A stretch of 64,000 bases of DNA, taken from NCBI RefSeq assembly GCF_004361835.1, contig NZ_SNWD01000004.1, positions 62,001-126,000 on the forward strand, in the 5' to 3' direction. Of this stretch, positions 18,449 to 28,357 are shown piece by piece (within the stretch, counting starts at the first letter, position 1; every line of letters starts with the position of its first letter). This DNA comes from Stakelama pacifica (GTDB taxonomy: Bacteria > Pseudomonadota > Alphaproteobacteria > Sphingomonadales > Sphingomonadaceae). The position numbers and the translations under genes were made by a program. The notes under the pieces are model-generated. The model was not told the DNA's origin and did not search any database. It worked only from the letters and a program-made list of their open reading frames with translations.

Positions 18449-19492
18449 TCAGCCCAGCAATCGGGCAACGGTCGCTGCGGTGAAATCCACCATGGGGACG
18501 ACGCGGGCGTAGTTCAACCGTGTCGGGCCGATCACGCCGACCACGCCGACGACCTGACCGTCCAGTGCCCGGACCGGCTTTGCGATGACCGAAGAGCCGG
18601 ACAGCGCGAAAAGTTTATTTTCCGAACCGATGAAAATGCGCGTCGCTTCGCCGTCGCGTGCGCTGTCGAGCAGGCGGGCAATCTCCTGCTTGCCCTCCAG
18701 CTCGTCGAGCAACAGGCGCACGCGTTCGAGATCCTCGCTCGCCGCTTCGTCGAGCAGCCGCGCCTGCCCCCGCACGATCAGCACGGGGCGCGCATCGCCG
18801 TCCTGCGTCCAGGTAGCGATGCCGCGTTCGATGAGCGCGCGTGCAGCGGCGTCGAGCGCATTGCGCTCGGCATCGATCCGGCGGACCAGCCGGGCGCGCA
18901 CCTCGGCCAGCGTCGACCCGGCAAGCGTCGCGGTGAGGTAATTGCCCGCCTCCACCAGCGCCGAGGGTGCCATGCCGGGGGGCAGGTCGACGACGCGATT
19001 TTCGATCCCGCCGTCTTCGCCGACCAGCACGGCGAGCGCCTTGTCCTGGCTGAGCGGTACGAAGCTGAACTGGCGAACGATCATTTCGCGCTTGGGCACC
19101 ATCACCATGCCCGCACAGGCCGACAGGCCCGACAGCGCGGCAGTGGTGTTGGACAGCGCCTCCTCAATCGATCCGGCTTCGCCTGCCCGCGATTCGATCG
19201 CCGCGCGCTCCTCGCTGCTGGGTTCGAGCGCGTGCATCATGCCGTCGACGAACAGGCGGAGGCCGAAATCGGTCGGCATACGCCCCGCACTGGTATGCGG
19301 CGCGGCGAGCAGGCCCAGCTCTTCGAGATCCTGCATCACATTGCGCACCGATGCGGGCGACAGGTTGAAGCCGGGGAGCCGCGAAATCGTGCGCGATCCG
19401 ACCGGCAGCCCCGAATCGAGATATGCCTCGACCGTGGCGCGGAAGATGTCGCGCGCGCGTTCGGACAATTCGGTGATCGGCGGTGCCATCAT
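18449..19492 (-). CDS. hrcA: heat-inducible transcription repressor HrcA
   Basis: 347 residues, normal length. HrcA represses chaperone operons by binding CIRCE elements. The winged helix near the N-terminus contains YLDSGLPVGSRTIS and LSPASVRNVMQDLEELGLL, then HTSAGRMPTDFGLRLFVDGM, all diagnostic. The C-terminus GVVGVIGPTRLNYARVVPMVDF is the conserved dimerisation end. No CIRCE element is visible in the 31 bases between it and the upstream gene, so its own regulation is unclear. Confidence 0.97.
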   Translation of the reverse strand: MMAPPITELSERARDIFRATVEAYLDSGLPVGSRTISRLPGFNLSPASVRNVMQDLEELGLLAAPHTSAGRMPTDFGLRLFVDGMMHALEPSSEERAAIESRAGEAGSIEEALSNTTAALSGLSACAGMVMVPKREMIVRQFSFVPLSQDKALAVLVGEDGGIENRVVDLPPGMAPSALVEAGNYLTATLAGSTLAEVRARLVRRIDAERNALDAAARALIERGIATWTQDGDARPVLIVRGQARLLDEAASEDLERVRLLLDELEGKQEIARLLDSARDGEATRIFIGSENKLFALSGSSVIAKPVRALDGQVVGVVGVIGPTRLNYARVVPMVDFTAATVARLLG

Positions 19493-19523
19493 ATCCTATG
19501 ATGTAGCGCAAGCCGCGCCCCGC

Positions 19524-20024
19524 TCAAGGGCGCTCGCCGATCAGCGATTCGATGGGAAGCGAGTCCACGGCATTGCCGAGCGCATCGATCATCGCGCCGT
19601 TCTTCCGCCGGTCGCAGCCATAATAGACGTTGAGATGATCGGTCCCCTTCGGCCCGGTCCATTTCACATCCACGCCCGGCATATCGGTCGCGGCATTTTC
19701 GCACAGCGGCGATCCGGGCTGATATAATTTCTCGCCTTCGGGGCGATAGGGCGCGAGGCGCGCGGCGAAAGCGGCATATTGCGCCGGGGTGACGGTAAAG
19801 GTGCGGTCGCCCTTCACCTGCGTGTTGCGCATGCCGGTAAAGGTGCCGCTGCCGTCGCGGCGGACGGTGACGGTATATACCGGGCACATGCCGAAACAGG
19901 GGCTGGTTTCATAGCGGATCGCCTCAGGCCCGGCGGTGCTCCCCTCACCCGGCTGCGCCTCGTTATGCGCGCAGCCGGCAAGCGCGGCGAGCGGGATCAG
20001 GATCGAAAGGCGCTTCTTCATCAT
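19524..20024 (-). CDS. DUF6438-like lipoprotein
   Basis: 166 residues with a lipoprotein signal: [18 protein letters not shown], lipobox LAGC with Cys at 18. The mature part contains [19 protein letters not shown], the CxGxCPxY pattern of the DUF6438 family, then a beta-rich region with GTFTG and later C residues (SPLCEN, VYYGCD). Function unknown, probably periplasmic membrane-anchored. AAGGGA lies 6-7 bases before the first ATG. It is 31 bases upstream of hrcA on the same strand and divergent from rph. Confidence 0.75.
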   Translation of the reverse strand: MMKKRLSILIPLAALAGCAHNEAQPGEGSTAGPEAIRYETSPCFGMCPVYTVTVRRDGSGTFTGMRNTQVKGDRTFTVTPAQYAAFAARLAPYRPEGEKLYQPGSPLCENAATDMPGVDVKWTGPKGTDHLNVYYGCDRRKNGAMIDALGNAVDSLPIESLIGERP

Positions 20025-20119
20025 ATACGGTCCCTTTGAGCGGAATATCGCGGCGACACTGGCGCGACGGCGCGACGGGGTCTAGGTGCCGCGATAACGA
20101 GACCAAAGGAGAAATGTTC

Positions 20120-20836
20120 ATGCGCCCATCCGGCCGCAGCCCCGACGAGATGCGCCCCATCACGATCGAACCGAACTTCACCCGCCATGCCGAAGGATCG
20201 GTGCTGATCGGGTTCGGCGATACCCGCGTGCTGGTGACGGCAAGCGTGGAAGAACGCATTCCGCCCTGGCTGCGCGGCAAGGGCGAAGGCTGGGTCACGG
20301 CTGAATATGGCATGCTGCCCCGCGCCACCCATACACGCGGCAGCCGCGAAGCAGCGAAGGGTAAGCAATCGGGCCGGACGCAGGAGATTCAGCGGCTGAT
20401 CGGGCGCAGCTTGCGCGCGGTGACCGACCTGAAACTGCTCGGCGAACGCCAGATCACGCTCGATTGCGATGTGATTCAGGCCGATGGCGGCACGCGCACC
20501 GCGTCGATTTCGGGCGCATGGGTCGCGCTGCGGATGGCCGTCGACAAGCTGATCGCAAAGGGCGATCTGGCCGCCGATCCGATTCAGAAGCAGGTCGCGG
20601 CGGTCAGCTGCGGCATCTATCAGGGCAATCCGGTGCTCGACCTTGATTATGACGAGGATTCGAACGCCGATGCCGACGCCAATTTCGTGCTGCTGTCCGA
20701 CGGCAATATCGCCGAGGCGCAGGCGACGGCGGAAGGCGCGACCTATGACGAGGAAGCGCTGCTTCGCCTGCTCCGCCTCGCGCGGATGGGCTGTAACGAA
20801 ATCTTCGCGGCGCAGCTAAAGGCTGTCGGCAAGTGA
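20120..20836 (+). CDS. rph: ribonuclease PH
   Basis: 238 residues, normal length. RNase PH is a phosphorolytic 3' exoribonuclease that trims tRNA precursors. Features: [13 protein letters not shown] at the N-terminus, [47 protein letters not shown], and [20 protein letters not shown], all signature blocks. AAGGAG at 20106-20111 is 8 bases before the ATG at 20120, which I prefer to 20114 and to the upstream in-frame start at 20036. It overlaps rdgB by 4 bases. Confidence 0.97.
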   Translation: MRPSGRSPDEMRPITIEPNFTRHAEGSVLIGFGDTRVLVTASVEERIPPWLRGKGEGWVTAEYGMLPRATHTRGSREAAKGKQSGRTQEIQRLIGRSLRAVTDLKLLGERQITLDCDVIQADGGTRTASISGAWVALRMAVDKLIAKGDLAADPIQKQVAAVSCGIYQGNPVLDLDYDEDSNADADANFVLLSDGNIAEAQATAEGATYDEEALLRLLRLARMGCNEIFAAQLKAVGK

Positions 20837-21498
20837 GCGGCCCCGAAGAAGGGATCGGGGGCGATGCGCCGCAGGCGATCCGCAAACTCACGCCCGGCAA
20901 GCTGGTCATCGCCAGCCATAATGAGGGCAAGGTGCGCGAGATTCGCGAACTGCTGAAACCCTTCGGCATCGAGCCGGTATCGGCGAAAGAACTCGACCTT
21001 CCCGAACCGGTCGAGAACGGCACGACCTTTTATGCCAATGCCGAATTGAAGGCGATGCAGGCAGCGGACCTTTCGGGCCTGCCCGCGCTCGCCGACGATA
21101 GCGGGCTGTGCGTCGAGGCGCTTGGCAATGCGCCCGGCGTCTACACCGCCGACTGGGCGGAGCGGCAGCCGGTCGAGGGGCCACCGGGACGCGACTGGTA
21201 TATGGCCATGGGCAAGGTCGAGGGGAAGCTCGCCGAAAAGGGACCGGACGTCAGCCGGTCGGCGCATTTCGTGTGCATGCTCGCGCTCGCCTGGCCCGAC
21301 GGCCATGTCGAATGGTTCGAAGGGTCGGTCGAGGGTCAGCTCGTCTGGCCGCCGCGCGGGAATGTCGGCTTCGGCTATGACCCGATGTTCGTGCCACTGG
21401 GCGAAAGCGAAACGTTCGGCGAAATGGACCCGGCGAAGAAGCACGAAATCAGCCACCGCGCGGACGCGTTCCGCAAGCTGGTCGACGCGGTGTTCTGA
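20833..21498 (+). CDS. rdgB: RdgB/HAM1 family non-canonical purine NTP pyrophosphatase
   Basis: 221 residues with a GTG start whose GTGA overlaps the rph stop. It hydrolyses dITP/XTP to monophosphates, keeping bad purines out of DNA. Motifs: [18 protein letters not shown] (the substrate loop SxNxxK), [45 protein letters not shown] and [11 protein letters not shown]. An N-terminal extension of about 22 residues precedes the usual start. hemW, which commonly follows rdgB in alphaproteobacteria, is not here but at 34880 on the other strand. Confidence 0.96.
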   Translation: MSGPEEGIGGDAPQAIRKLTPGKLVIASHNEGKVREIRELLKPFGIEPVSAKELDLPEPVENGTTFYANAELKAMQAADLSGLPALADDSGLCVEALGNAPGVYTADWAERQPVEGPPGRDWYMAMGKVEGKLAEKGPDVSRSAHFVCMLALAWPDGHVEWFEGSVEGQLVWPPRGNVGFGYDPMFVPLGESETFGEMDPAKKHEISHRADAFRKLVDAVF

Positions 21499-21609
21499 TG
21501 GTTTGTGCAGGCAGGGGCACCGGATCGGCCGCCCCTGTCCGCATCGCGCTGATGCCGGGATTGCACAGGCGTTATACCAGGCTGCATGGATGGCGCCCCA
21601 TCCCCTCGC

Positions 21610-21700
21610 CGTCATGCCAGCGCAAGCTGGCATCTGCTGCAGGTGCGCGGATCGGTTCTCCCCAAGCCCCCCGGAGGCCGCAGCTTTCGCTGGGGTGACG
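21610..21700. repeat. family C intergenic repeat (diverged)
   Basis: CGTCATGCCAGCGCAAGCTGGC on the left and CAGCTTTCGCTGGGGTGACG on the right form imperfectly complementary ends. The gap 21499-21869 otherwise holds no gene. Confidence 0.6.
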
Positions 21701-21761
21701 ACGATCGCAATACGCGCATAGGTCCACATCAACGCAGCGTGTCATGACGCGCTGACCCGAT

Positions 21762-21851
21762 CGTCATCGCGAGGCGCGAAGCGACGAAGCGATCCAGCGG
21801 CGCGCGCGTACCGCCCTGGATTGCCGCGCCCCTGCGGGGCTCGCAATGACG
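21762..21851. repeat. family B intergenic repeat
   Basis: Inverse orientation of the copy at 7517: CGTCATCGCGAGGCGCGAAGC, then GATCCAGCGG, CTGGATTGCCGCGCC and a GCTCGCAATGACG end. Confidence 0.8.
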
Positions 21852-21869
21852 ATCTTTCTCGCCGGACTC

Positions 21870-23441
21870 TTACTGCTTCGCCTGCCAGTCATTACCGGGG
21901 CGGGCGATGTCGTACATTTCCTTGCCGATCACCTTCATCAGGCCCTGCCGGTCGTCGCCGATGCGGAACAGGTCGAAATGGGTGCGGTCCGGAATGAAGC
22001 GGAATTTGGAGGTATCGCCGACCTCCTCCAGCACCTTTTGCAGCCGGTGCGCGGGGCCGTCGAGATAGAAGGTATCCGCCGTACCGACGATCAGGTGCAG
22101 CTTGCCCTTCACGTCCGGACCGATCGCATGCCAGTCGCGCTTTACGATATGCGCGACGTCATAATTGTCGATCCAGTAGCGCGCGACCTTCGGATCGACT
22201 GCGCCCGTCGCCCGGTCGAATATTGGACAGGGGCGGCCATCGGGGCAGCGCGGCGAGAATACCCATTCAAAGCTGGCGAACTGACCGCCATAGCTGCCCA
22301 GCACATGCTCCAGCTCGCCGAATTCCTTCGTCGTCGCGATCGCCTTGCCCTTGTCGCGGATCAGCGGCAGCGGCTTGCCGTCAGGGCCGTGATAGAAATT
22401 GGCGTTGTCAGCATAGAGATTCACATTGGTGAAATCGTGGAAATCGCTCGGGTCGGGCGAGGTCGGCCAGGTGCCGCCGAACACCTTTGGCCATTTGACC
22501 TGAAGCCACAGCGTCGACCAGCCGCCCGAGCTATGCCCGGTCAGGAAGCGGCTGCTTGCTCGCCCATCCATGCGATATTGGCGTTCGAGCGCCGGAATCA
22601 GTTCCGTGACCAGCGCGGTGCCCCATGGCCCGTTATTCTTCGAATCGGCGAATTCATGCGTGCCGGTGGCGATATGATGGTCGAGATAGACCCAGATCAT
22701 CGGCGGCATTTCACCCGTCGCCATCCGGTGCGCCATCATCGCCGCGCTCATCTTCGCCGAATCGAGCGAACTGCCGAACCCGCCGTCGGAATAGACGGTG
22801 GGAAAGGTCGCTTTGCCGTTCGGGTTATAGCCGGGCGGCAGCGCCACCCAGCCGTGAATCGCGGTAGGCCTGCCCCAGAAACGGGTCATGACCGTGCTCT
22901 GGAAATCGACCGGCCGAACCGATTTCAGCCCCTGATCAACCGCAGCGCGCAGGTCTTCGGGATAGCGCGCCAGCACCGCGTCGAAATCGGTTTTCGGCAG
23001 TGCCTTGTCCAGCGTCAGCACCGGCACCGCGCCGGGCAAGCTCGCCTGCACCACCGGCGAGACCAGATCACCCGCGTCGCGGCCCGCATAGGCATAGCTG
23101 TGATCGGGGTCGAGCACCGCCTGAAAGCGATAGGTGCCGGCCGGAAGCTCGGCAAAAGGCGTCGGAAAGGCATCGGTGCCGGTCCCGATCAGCGCCGGCG
23201 TGCCGGGTCGGAAATCGGTCACCTCGCGCCCCGCCACTGCCGTGCCGGTAGGGTTGAAGGCGGAGGTATCGACCTCCTCCTGCGGTTTGGCATCGGGCGC
23301 GACCTTTTCGGCGAAGATCAGCAACCTCCCCGAATGCGTTTCGCCCAGACCGGGCGCAACCGATACCGACACGTCGGTTTGGGCATATACGGGCGGCGCT
23401 GCTGCAATCAGCAGGAGCGCGGCGGCGGCAAGGCTTCGCAT
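21870..23441 (-). CDS. secreted alpha/beta-hydrolase, putative esterase (esterase D-like)
   Basis: 523 residues with a signal peptide (MRSLAAAALLLIAAAPPVYAQ). The first about 170 residues look beta-rich (binding-like). The second half is an alpha/beta hydrolase of the putative esterase family (PF00756-like): FPTVYSDGGFGSS, then RFLTGHSSGGWSTLW with the GHSSGG nucleophile elbow, and a late DRTHFDLF as candidate His. The substrate is unknown. AAGGGGG is 8 bases before the ATG at 23441. It follows a serine protease gene by 17 bases and is probably in the same transcript. It should act in the periplasm. Confidence 0.8.
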   Translation of the reverse strand: MRSLAAAALLLIAAAPPVYAQTDVSVSVAPGLGETHSGRLLIFAEKVAPDAKPQEEVDTSAFNPTGTAVAGREVTDFRPGTPALIGTGTDAFPTPFAELPAGTYRFQAVLDPDHSYAYAGRDAGDLVSPVVQASLPGAVPVLTLDKALPKTDFDAVLARYPEDLRAAVDQGLKSVRPVDFQSTVMTRFWGRPTAIHGWVALPPGYNPNGKATFPTVYSDGGFGSSLDSAKMSAAMMAHRMATGEMPPMIWVYLDHHIATGTHEFADSKNNGPWGTALVTELIPALERQYRMDGRASSRFLTGHSSGGWSTLWLQVKWPKVFGGTWPTSPDPSDFHDFTNVNLYADNANFYHGPDGKPLPLIRDKGKAIATTKEFGELEHVLGSYGGQFASFEWVFSPRCPDGRPCPIFDRATGAVDPKVARYWIDNYDVAHIVKRDWHAIGPDVKGKLHLIVGTADTFYLDGPAHRLQKVLEEVGDTSKFRFIPDRTHFDLFRIGDDRQGLMKVIGKEMYDIARPGNDWQAKQ

Positions 23442-23458
23442 GGATAGTCCCCCTTCGG

Positions 23459-24970
23459 TCATTGCGGCGAACAGCTATAGACCAGCCGCTCATCGGGTTG
23501 TTCGGGCAGCGCGGCGCGGATCGCCGACTGGCGTGAGGCAAGCTCGCCCAGCTTCGCCTGATCGCTGGTGCAGCTCTTCAGCTCGGCATCGGTGCGCAGC
23601 TCGCGCACCCGCGCCATCGCATCGCGCGGCAGCAGATAGCGGTCGCTGGTAAAGCTGCGCGATGCGGGATCGAAATGGTTTACCGTCACACTCGCTTCAT
23701 TGTCGGGGACGAGAATCCGCGTCCAGCCGTCCGCGCCCTCGACATATTGGGTGCGTCCCGCGACGCAGCCCTGTTTCCAGTCGAGCGTCATCGGGGCTGC
23801 GTCCGAAACCGTCACCCGGCTGCGATCGGGGTCGAAGCTGCATTTGAGCTTGCCCGACACCAGTGCAGCGCCGCTATCGCCGCCCGCCTGCCCCTTGTCC
23901 GTGTCGAGGCTCGCCGGGTCGAAATCGGGGCGCAGCACGAACAGCACGACAGCGCCGATCATGACCGCACCGCCCGCCGCCGCAACCTGAATCGCGCGGC
24001 GGCGATTGCCCTTGCTATCGATCCACCCGCCCGCACCGACGCCAAGCGCGCCGAGCACGAGCAGCAGCGCCGCGCCGCCCATCATATTTTCGCGGGTTGC
24101 GTCATTCTTCGCCCGCGCCGCAGCGACCGCGGCGTCCTGCGCACGCAGCGCCTGAAACCGCCGCTCGCGCGCTGCTTCCTCGTTGTTATCCGCCTGACGG
24201 CTGGCACGCTCGCGCGCCGCATCCATCACCGCCTGCATGCTGGTGCAGGGCCAGTCGACCGAGCGGAAGGGCTGTTTCTGTGCTTTCAGGAACGCGGCCA
24301 GCGCGTTTTCATCAAGCGACATCACAAAACCGCCATCGCCATCGTCGGCGCTGGTCACCGCCCGGTTCACGCCCACCACGCGCCCGCACTGGTCGAGCAG
24401 GGGCCCGCCCGAATTGCCGCGTGCAATCTGCGCGGTATGCTCGATCGTGCCGAGCCCGCGAAGGTCGCGATGCGTCGACAGGATACCGCTCGATCGCACC
24501 GGCGCGGTCGGGATGAGCATTTGCGACAGCGATTCCATCGTCGCCTTGTCGACATTGCCGGGATAGCCGAGCGACACCAACCCCGCCCCGTCGGGCAGCG
24601 ATGGCGAATACAAGGTCAGGGGCGGCAAAGGCGGCCCGTCAAACTGAATGATGGCGAGATCGGCATCGGGATCGAAGGCGACCAGTTCGCCCTCATAATG
24701 CGCATCGCCGCTTTCGGGCACGATGTCGATCGTCACCAGCGAGGGGAATTTGTTCGCCAGTTCAACGACATGGGCATTGGTGACGATGCGGTTGGGCGCG
24801 ATGGCGAAGCCGCTGCCATGGCCGCGCCCCAGCTCCTCGCCATCCGCCTGCGCGATAATAACGACCCGCACCACCCCGCGCGCCGCCGCCGAAATATCAT
24901 CGGCACTGGCAGGCACGCCGGTGCAGGCGATCGCAGCGACCACCATCATCAGCACGCGCAACAGCCGCAT
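23459..24970 (-). CDS. membrane-anchored trypsin-like serine protease
   Basis: 503 residues. Signal sequence MRLLRVLMMVVAAIACTGVPA. A chymotrypsin-fold domain (about 25-240) has all three catalytic residues: His in NRIVTNAHVVEL, Asp in DPDADLAIIQ and Ser in IARGNSGGPLLDQCG. There is no PDZ domain, unlike DegP. A charged helical stretch with AARERASRQADNNEEAARER precedes two hydrophobic segments (GAALLLVLGALGVGAGG and VAAAGGAVMIGAVVLFVL). A C-terminal domain of about 150 residues with three cysteines follows. The protease probably sits in the periplasm on membrane anchors. It lies 63 bases downstream of priA. Confidence 0.8.
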   Translation of the reverse strand: MRLLRVLMMVVAAIACTGVPASADDISAAARGVVRVVIIAQADGEELGRGHGSGFAIAPNRIVTNAHVVELANKFPSLVTIDIVPESGDAHYEGELVAFDPDADLAIIQFDGPPLPPLTLYSPSLPDGAGLVSLGYPGNVDKATMESLSQMLIPTAPVRSSGILSTHRDLRGLGTIEHTAQIARGNSGGPLLDQCGRVVGVNRAVTSADDGDGGFVMSLDENALAAFLKAQKQPFRSVDWPCTSMQAVMDAARERASRQADNNEEAARERRFQALRAQDAAVAAARAKNDATRENMMGGAALLLVLGALGVGAGGWIDSKGNRRRAIQVAAAGGAVMIGAVVLFVLRPDFDPASLDTDKGQAGGDSGAALVSGKLKCSFDPDRSRVTVSDAAPMTLDWKQGCVAGRTQYVEGADGWTRILVPDNEASVTVNHFDPASRSFTSDRYLLPRDAMARVRELRTDAELKSCTSDQAKLGELASRQSAIRAALPEQPDERLVYSCSPQ

Positions 24971-25033
24971 CCCTCTCCCTCATCCGCTTGCCCTCGCGCC
25001 TTGTCCCCGATCGGTCGGGCTTTCGCAAGACCG

Positions 25034-27205
25034 TCAGAGGAAGCTGTACGGATCGACATCGACCGCGACGCGCACTTTGGGCGACCAGTTGAGCGCGCCG
25101 ATCCAGTCGCGGATCACATCCTGCACAGCAAGCGCGCGGCGTGCATGGACGAGCAGGCGGAACCGGTGCCGCCCGCGCAGCATGGCGAGCGGCGCGGGCG
25201 CGGGACCGAAGACCATCATATCGGCGATGTCGGGCGCTGCGCGGGCAATGGCGGTCGCGGTAAGCTGTGCCGCCTCCTTATCCTCGCTCGACACGATGAT
25301 CGCGGCATAGCGGCCGAAGGGCGGCGCATCGGCATCGCGCCGCGCATCGGTCTCCGCCGCGTAAAAGCTTTCCGCATCGCCGGTGACCAGCGCCTGCATC
25401 ACCGGCGCATCCTTCGAATGCGTCTGGATATAGACGGTGCCGGGTTTCTCGCCCCGCCCTGCCCGGCCCGATACCTGCATGATCTGCTGAAACGTCTTTT
25501 CCGCGGCGCGAAGGTCGCCGCCCTCCAGCCCCAGATCGGCGTCGATCACGCCCACCAGCGTCAGATTGGGGAAGTGATAGCCCTTGGTCACCAGCTGGGT
25601 GCCGATCACGATATCGATCTCACCCGCCTCCATTCGCCGGACGAATTCGGCGGCGCGCGCGGGCGACCAGAGCGTGTCGGAGGTGACGATCGCGGTGCGC
25701 GCTTCGGGCCAGAGCGCCGCTGCCTCATCGGCGATCCGCTCGACACCGGGGCCGCAGGCGACCAGCGTATCCTCCTCGCGGCATTCGGGGCAGATTCGCG
25801 GCGTCGGCATGGTATGCCCGCAATGGTGGCATGCGAGCCGCGACGTCAGCCGATGCTCGACCATCCACGCGGTGCAATTCGGGCATTGGAACCGGTGACC
25901 GCAATTGCGGCACAGGGTGAGTGGTGCATAGCCGCGCCGGTTGAGGAACAACAGCACCTGTTCCTTGCGCTCCAGCGTTGCGTCGATCGCCTTGACCAGT
26001 TTGGGCGCGATCCAGCGGCCGCGTTCGGGCGGATCGGAGATCATGTCGATCGCCTCCAGCGTCGGCAGTTCGGCCTTGCCGAAGCGCCCCGGCAATTTCA
26101 ACTCGGTATAGCGGCCCAGTTCGACCTGATGCCGGGTTTCGATCGCAGGCGTGGCAGACGCCAGCACGACGGGGCATTTTTCGAACAGGCCGCGCATCAC
26201 CGCCACGTCGCGGGCGTGATAATGCACGCCCTCTTCCTGTTTGAAGCTGGTTTCATGCGCTTCATCGACGATGATGCAGCCAAGATTGGCGTAAGGCAGG
26301 AACAAGGCCGATCGCGCGCCCACCGTTACCAGCGCCTCCCCGCTCGAAATCGCCCGCCATGCGCGCCGCCGCTGCGACTGGCGAAGGTCCGAATGCCATG
26401 CCACGGGTTCGCAGCCGAAGCGTTTGGCGAAGCGCGCGAGAAACGGCTGGGTCAGCGCGATTTCGGGGAGCAGGACGAGCGTTTGCCGCCGCGCCCGGAT
26501 CGCCTCTGCCACCGCCTCGAAATAGACTTCGGTCTTGCCCGATCCGGTGACCCCGTCGAGCAGGAAGGGGCGGAAGGCGTGCTCCGCCACGGCATCGCGC
26601 AGCACGCCCGCAACCTCCGCCTGACGCAGGGCGAGTTCGGGCGGGGCGAAATCGGCGACCGGGATGGGGAACGGCGCGTCGAGATCGACCTCGACCGATT
26701 CGATCGCGCCGGTCTTTACCAGTCCGCGCAGCACGGCGTCCGACACTTCGGCCATGGCGGCGAGTTCGCGGATGCTGCCCTGCCGCTCGCCGATCCGTTC
26801 GAGCGCCTGTTCGCGCTGCGGCGTTAAGCGTTGCGGCACTTCGCCCGTCGCACGATATTCCAGCGTGGTGCGTGCGCCCTCCAGCGCCGATGTGGAGGCA
26901 AGCGCCATGCGCAGGACGGAGGCGGGGGCGGCGAGATAATAGTCTGCCGTCCATTCGATCAGGCGGCGCAGCGGCGCGGAAATCGGCGGCGCGTCCATCA
27001 CGCCGATCAGGTTGCGCAGCCGGTTGTCGCCGACCTCTTCGGTCGGAAGCCGGTCCGCCTCCCACACCACGCCCAATAGCTGGCGCGGGCCGAGCGGTGC
27101 GACGACGATCGACCCCGGCCCTACGGTCATGCCGTGCGGCACCCGGTAATCGAGCGGGCCGAGCGCTGCGTTCATGATGATGACCCGGGCGCGGGAAGAC
27201 TGCAT
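25034..27205 (-). CDS. priA: primosomal replication protein N' (PriA helicase)
   Basis: 723 residues, full length. PriA reloads the replisome at stalled forks. The 3'-DNA binding domain is N-terminal (LDYRVPHGMTVGPGSIVVAPLG). The helicase has Walker A GVTGSGKTEVYF and the DEAH box IIVDEAHETSFKQE. The two zinc sites are seen in CRNCGHRFQCPNCTAW and CHHCGHTMPTPRICPEC. Later motifs include IGTQLVTKGYHFPNLTLV and QVSGRAGRGEKPG. Start ATG at 27205. fsa and xerC lie nearby on the opposite strand. Confidence 0.97.
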   Translation of the reverse strand: MQSSRARVIIMNAALGPLDYRVPHGMTVGPGSIVVAPLGPRQLLGVVWEADRLPTEEVGDNRLRNLIGVMDAPPISAPLRRLIEWTADYYLAAPASVLRMALASTSALEGARTTLEYRATGEVPQRLTPQREQALERIGERQGSIRELAAMAEVSDAVLRGLVKTGAIESVEVDLDAPFPIPVADFAPPELALRQAEVAGVLRDAVAEHAFRPFLLDGVTGSGKTEVYFEAVAEAIRARRQTLVLLPEIALTQPFLARFAKRFGCEPVAWHSDLRQSQRRRAWRAISSGEALVTVGARSALFLPYANLGCIIVDEAHETSFKQEEGVHYHARDVAVMRGLFEKCPVVLASATPAIETRHQVELGRYTELKLPGRFGKAELPTLEAIDMISDPPERGRWIAPKLVKAIDATLERKEQVLLFLNRRGYAPLTLCRNCGHRFQCPNCTAWMVEHRLTSRLACHHCGHTMPTPRICPECREEDTLVACGPGVERIADEAAALWPEARTAIVTSDTLWSPARAAEFVRRMEAGEIDIVIGTQLVTKGYHFPNLTLVGVIDADLGLEGGDLRAAEKTFQQIMQVSGRAGRGEKPGTVYIQTHSKDAPVMQALVTGDAESFYAAETDARRDADAPPFGRYAAIIVSSEDKEAAQLTATAIARAAPDIADMMVFGPAPAPLAMLRGRHRFRLLVHARRALAVQDVIRDWIGALNWSPKVRVAVDVDPYSFL

Positions 27206-27276
27206 GGCGGTGCCTTACCGCGACGCGCGCGAGGGAGGAAGGGGCGCGCTCAGATGCCGCGCCCCTTCGCTCCGGC

Positions 27277-27699
27277 TCAGGCGAGCGAGAGCGTTACGTC
27301 GATATTGCCGCGCGTCGCATTGCTGTACGGGCAGACAGCATGCGCGGCATCGACGATCGCCTGCGCTTCGTCGCGCTCGATACCGGGGAAATCAGCAGTC
27401 AGCGCGACGGCAAGGCCATAGCCTTCGCCCTTGTCATTCGGACCGATGCCGACCGTTGCGGTGATGGCGGCTTCATCGGGCAACGTCACCTTGCGCTGGC
27501 CCGCGATCAGCTTTGCCGCGCTCAGGAAACAGGCCGCATAGCCAGCGGCGAACAACTGTTCGGGATTGGTGCCTGCGCCGCTGCCCCCGCCCAGTTCTTT
27601 CGGGGTGGTGAGCGTCACATCCAGCGCGCCGTCTTTCGAGCGCGCGCTTCCTTCGCGTCCGCCGGTTGCCACGGCACTGGTCGAATAGAGCGTCTTCAT
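27277..27699 (-). CDS. ohr: organic hydroperoxide resistance protein Ohr
   Basis: 140 residues of the OsmC/Ohr family. Ohr reduces organic and fatty-acid hydroperoxides using two cysteines, here C57 in GYAACFLSAAK and C123 in HAVCPYSNATRGN. ATGGREGSARS and TNPEQLFAAGYAACF are family blocks. The ATG at 27699 has AAGGAG a short distance upstream and is preferred over a start 24 bases earlier. It is divergent from an ohrR gene with a perfect 18-bp palindrome between them. Confidence 0.95.
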   Translation of the reverse strand: MKTLYSTSAVATGGREGSARSKDGALDVTLTTPKELGGGSGAGTNPEQLFAAGYAACFLSAAKLIAGQRKVTLPDEAAITATVGIGPNDKGEGYGLAVALTADFPGIERDEAQAIVDAAHAVCPYSNATRGNIDVTLSLA

Positions 27700-27727
27700 G
27701 TCGGATATCTCCTTTAGGGGCATGATA

Positions 27728-27745
27728 TATATCGTGCACGATATA
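27728..27745. promoter_or_regulatory. OhrR operator (18-bp perfect palindrome)
   Basis: TATATCGTG followed by its exact complement CACGATATA. It lies 29 bases from the ohr start, in the ohr/ohrR divergent region. A weaker TCGT...ACGA dyad follows at about 27747-27761. OhrR proteins bind such A+T-rich dyads. Confidence 0.8.
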
Positions 27746-27806
27746 ATCGTTCAAGATACGACGCGCGCTATTTCGTCTTTGCGCTTCGCCGCGCTATAGA
27801 AGGGCG

Positions 27807-28271
27807 ATGGAAACGGCCGAACCCGATCTTTCCGCCGAGTTGCTGGCGCTGGATAACCAATTGTGTTTCGCGGTTTATTCCGCGAACCATGCGATCACGC
27901 GCATGTACAAGCCGCTGCTCGACCGGCTGGGCGTCACCTATCCGCAATATCTGGTACTGCTGGTGCTGTGGGAGCGCGACTCGGTTCGCGTGGGTGAGAT
28001 TGGCGAGCGGCTGATGCTCGAAACCAATACGCTGACGCCGCTCCTCAAACGCCTCGAAACGCTGGGGCTGGTCGATCGTCAGCGCAGTCCGCAGGATGAG
28101 CGGCGGGTGATCGTTTCGCTGACCGACAAGGGGCGCAATCTGCGCGGCGAGGCGGCGCGCCTGCCCGAACGCGTCTTTGCCGCCAGCGGATGCAGCGTGC
28201 CCGAGGTGCAGGAACTGCGCGGCGCACTGGTCGCGCTGCGCGATCGGCTGCGCGCGCGCAGCGGCGAATAG
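27807..28271 (+). CDS. ohrR: MarR family peroxide sensor OhrR
   Basis: 154 residues. OhrR represses ohr until its N-terminal cysteine is oxidised. C20 in [15 protein letters not shown] is at the sensing position. C129 ([10 protein letters not shown]) sits where two-Cys OhrR proteins such as that of Xanthomonas have their second Cys. The winged helix has [40 protein letters not shown] and [20 protein letters not shown] at 27807. Confidence 0.94.
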   Translation: METAEPDLSAELLALDNQLCFAVYSANHAITRMYKPLLDRLGVTYPQYLVLLVLWERDSVRVGEIGERLMLETNTLTPLLKRLETLGLVDRQRSPQDERRVIVSLTDKGRNLRGEAARLPERVFAASGCSVPEVQELRGALVALRDRLRARSGE

Positions 28272-28357
28272 GCGCTGCCGGTTCGATCCGGGGTGACCTT
28301 TCGCCGATCAGCGGTTAGGGAGCGCTCGAAATTCTGCCTGCCAGGGAAAGCCAAGCC

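Noticed and set aside
19493..19523. CIRCE element upstream of hrcA
   Set aside because: The 31-base gap has no GCACTC/GAGTGC inverted repeat.
21846..23447. 533-codon plus-strand frame over the esterase
   Set aside because: The minus strand encodes a signal peptide and GHSSGG esterase; the plus frame is a shadow.
23675..26827. 1050-codon plus-strand frame spanning the protease and priA genes
   Set aside because: It covers two genes with strong catalytic motifs on the other strand; its own sequence is low-complexity Arg/Ala/His and has no domain.
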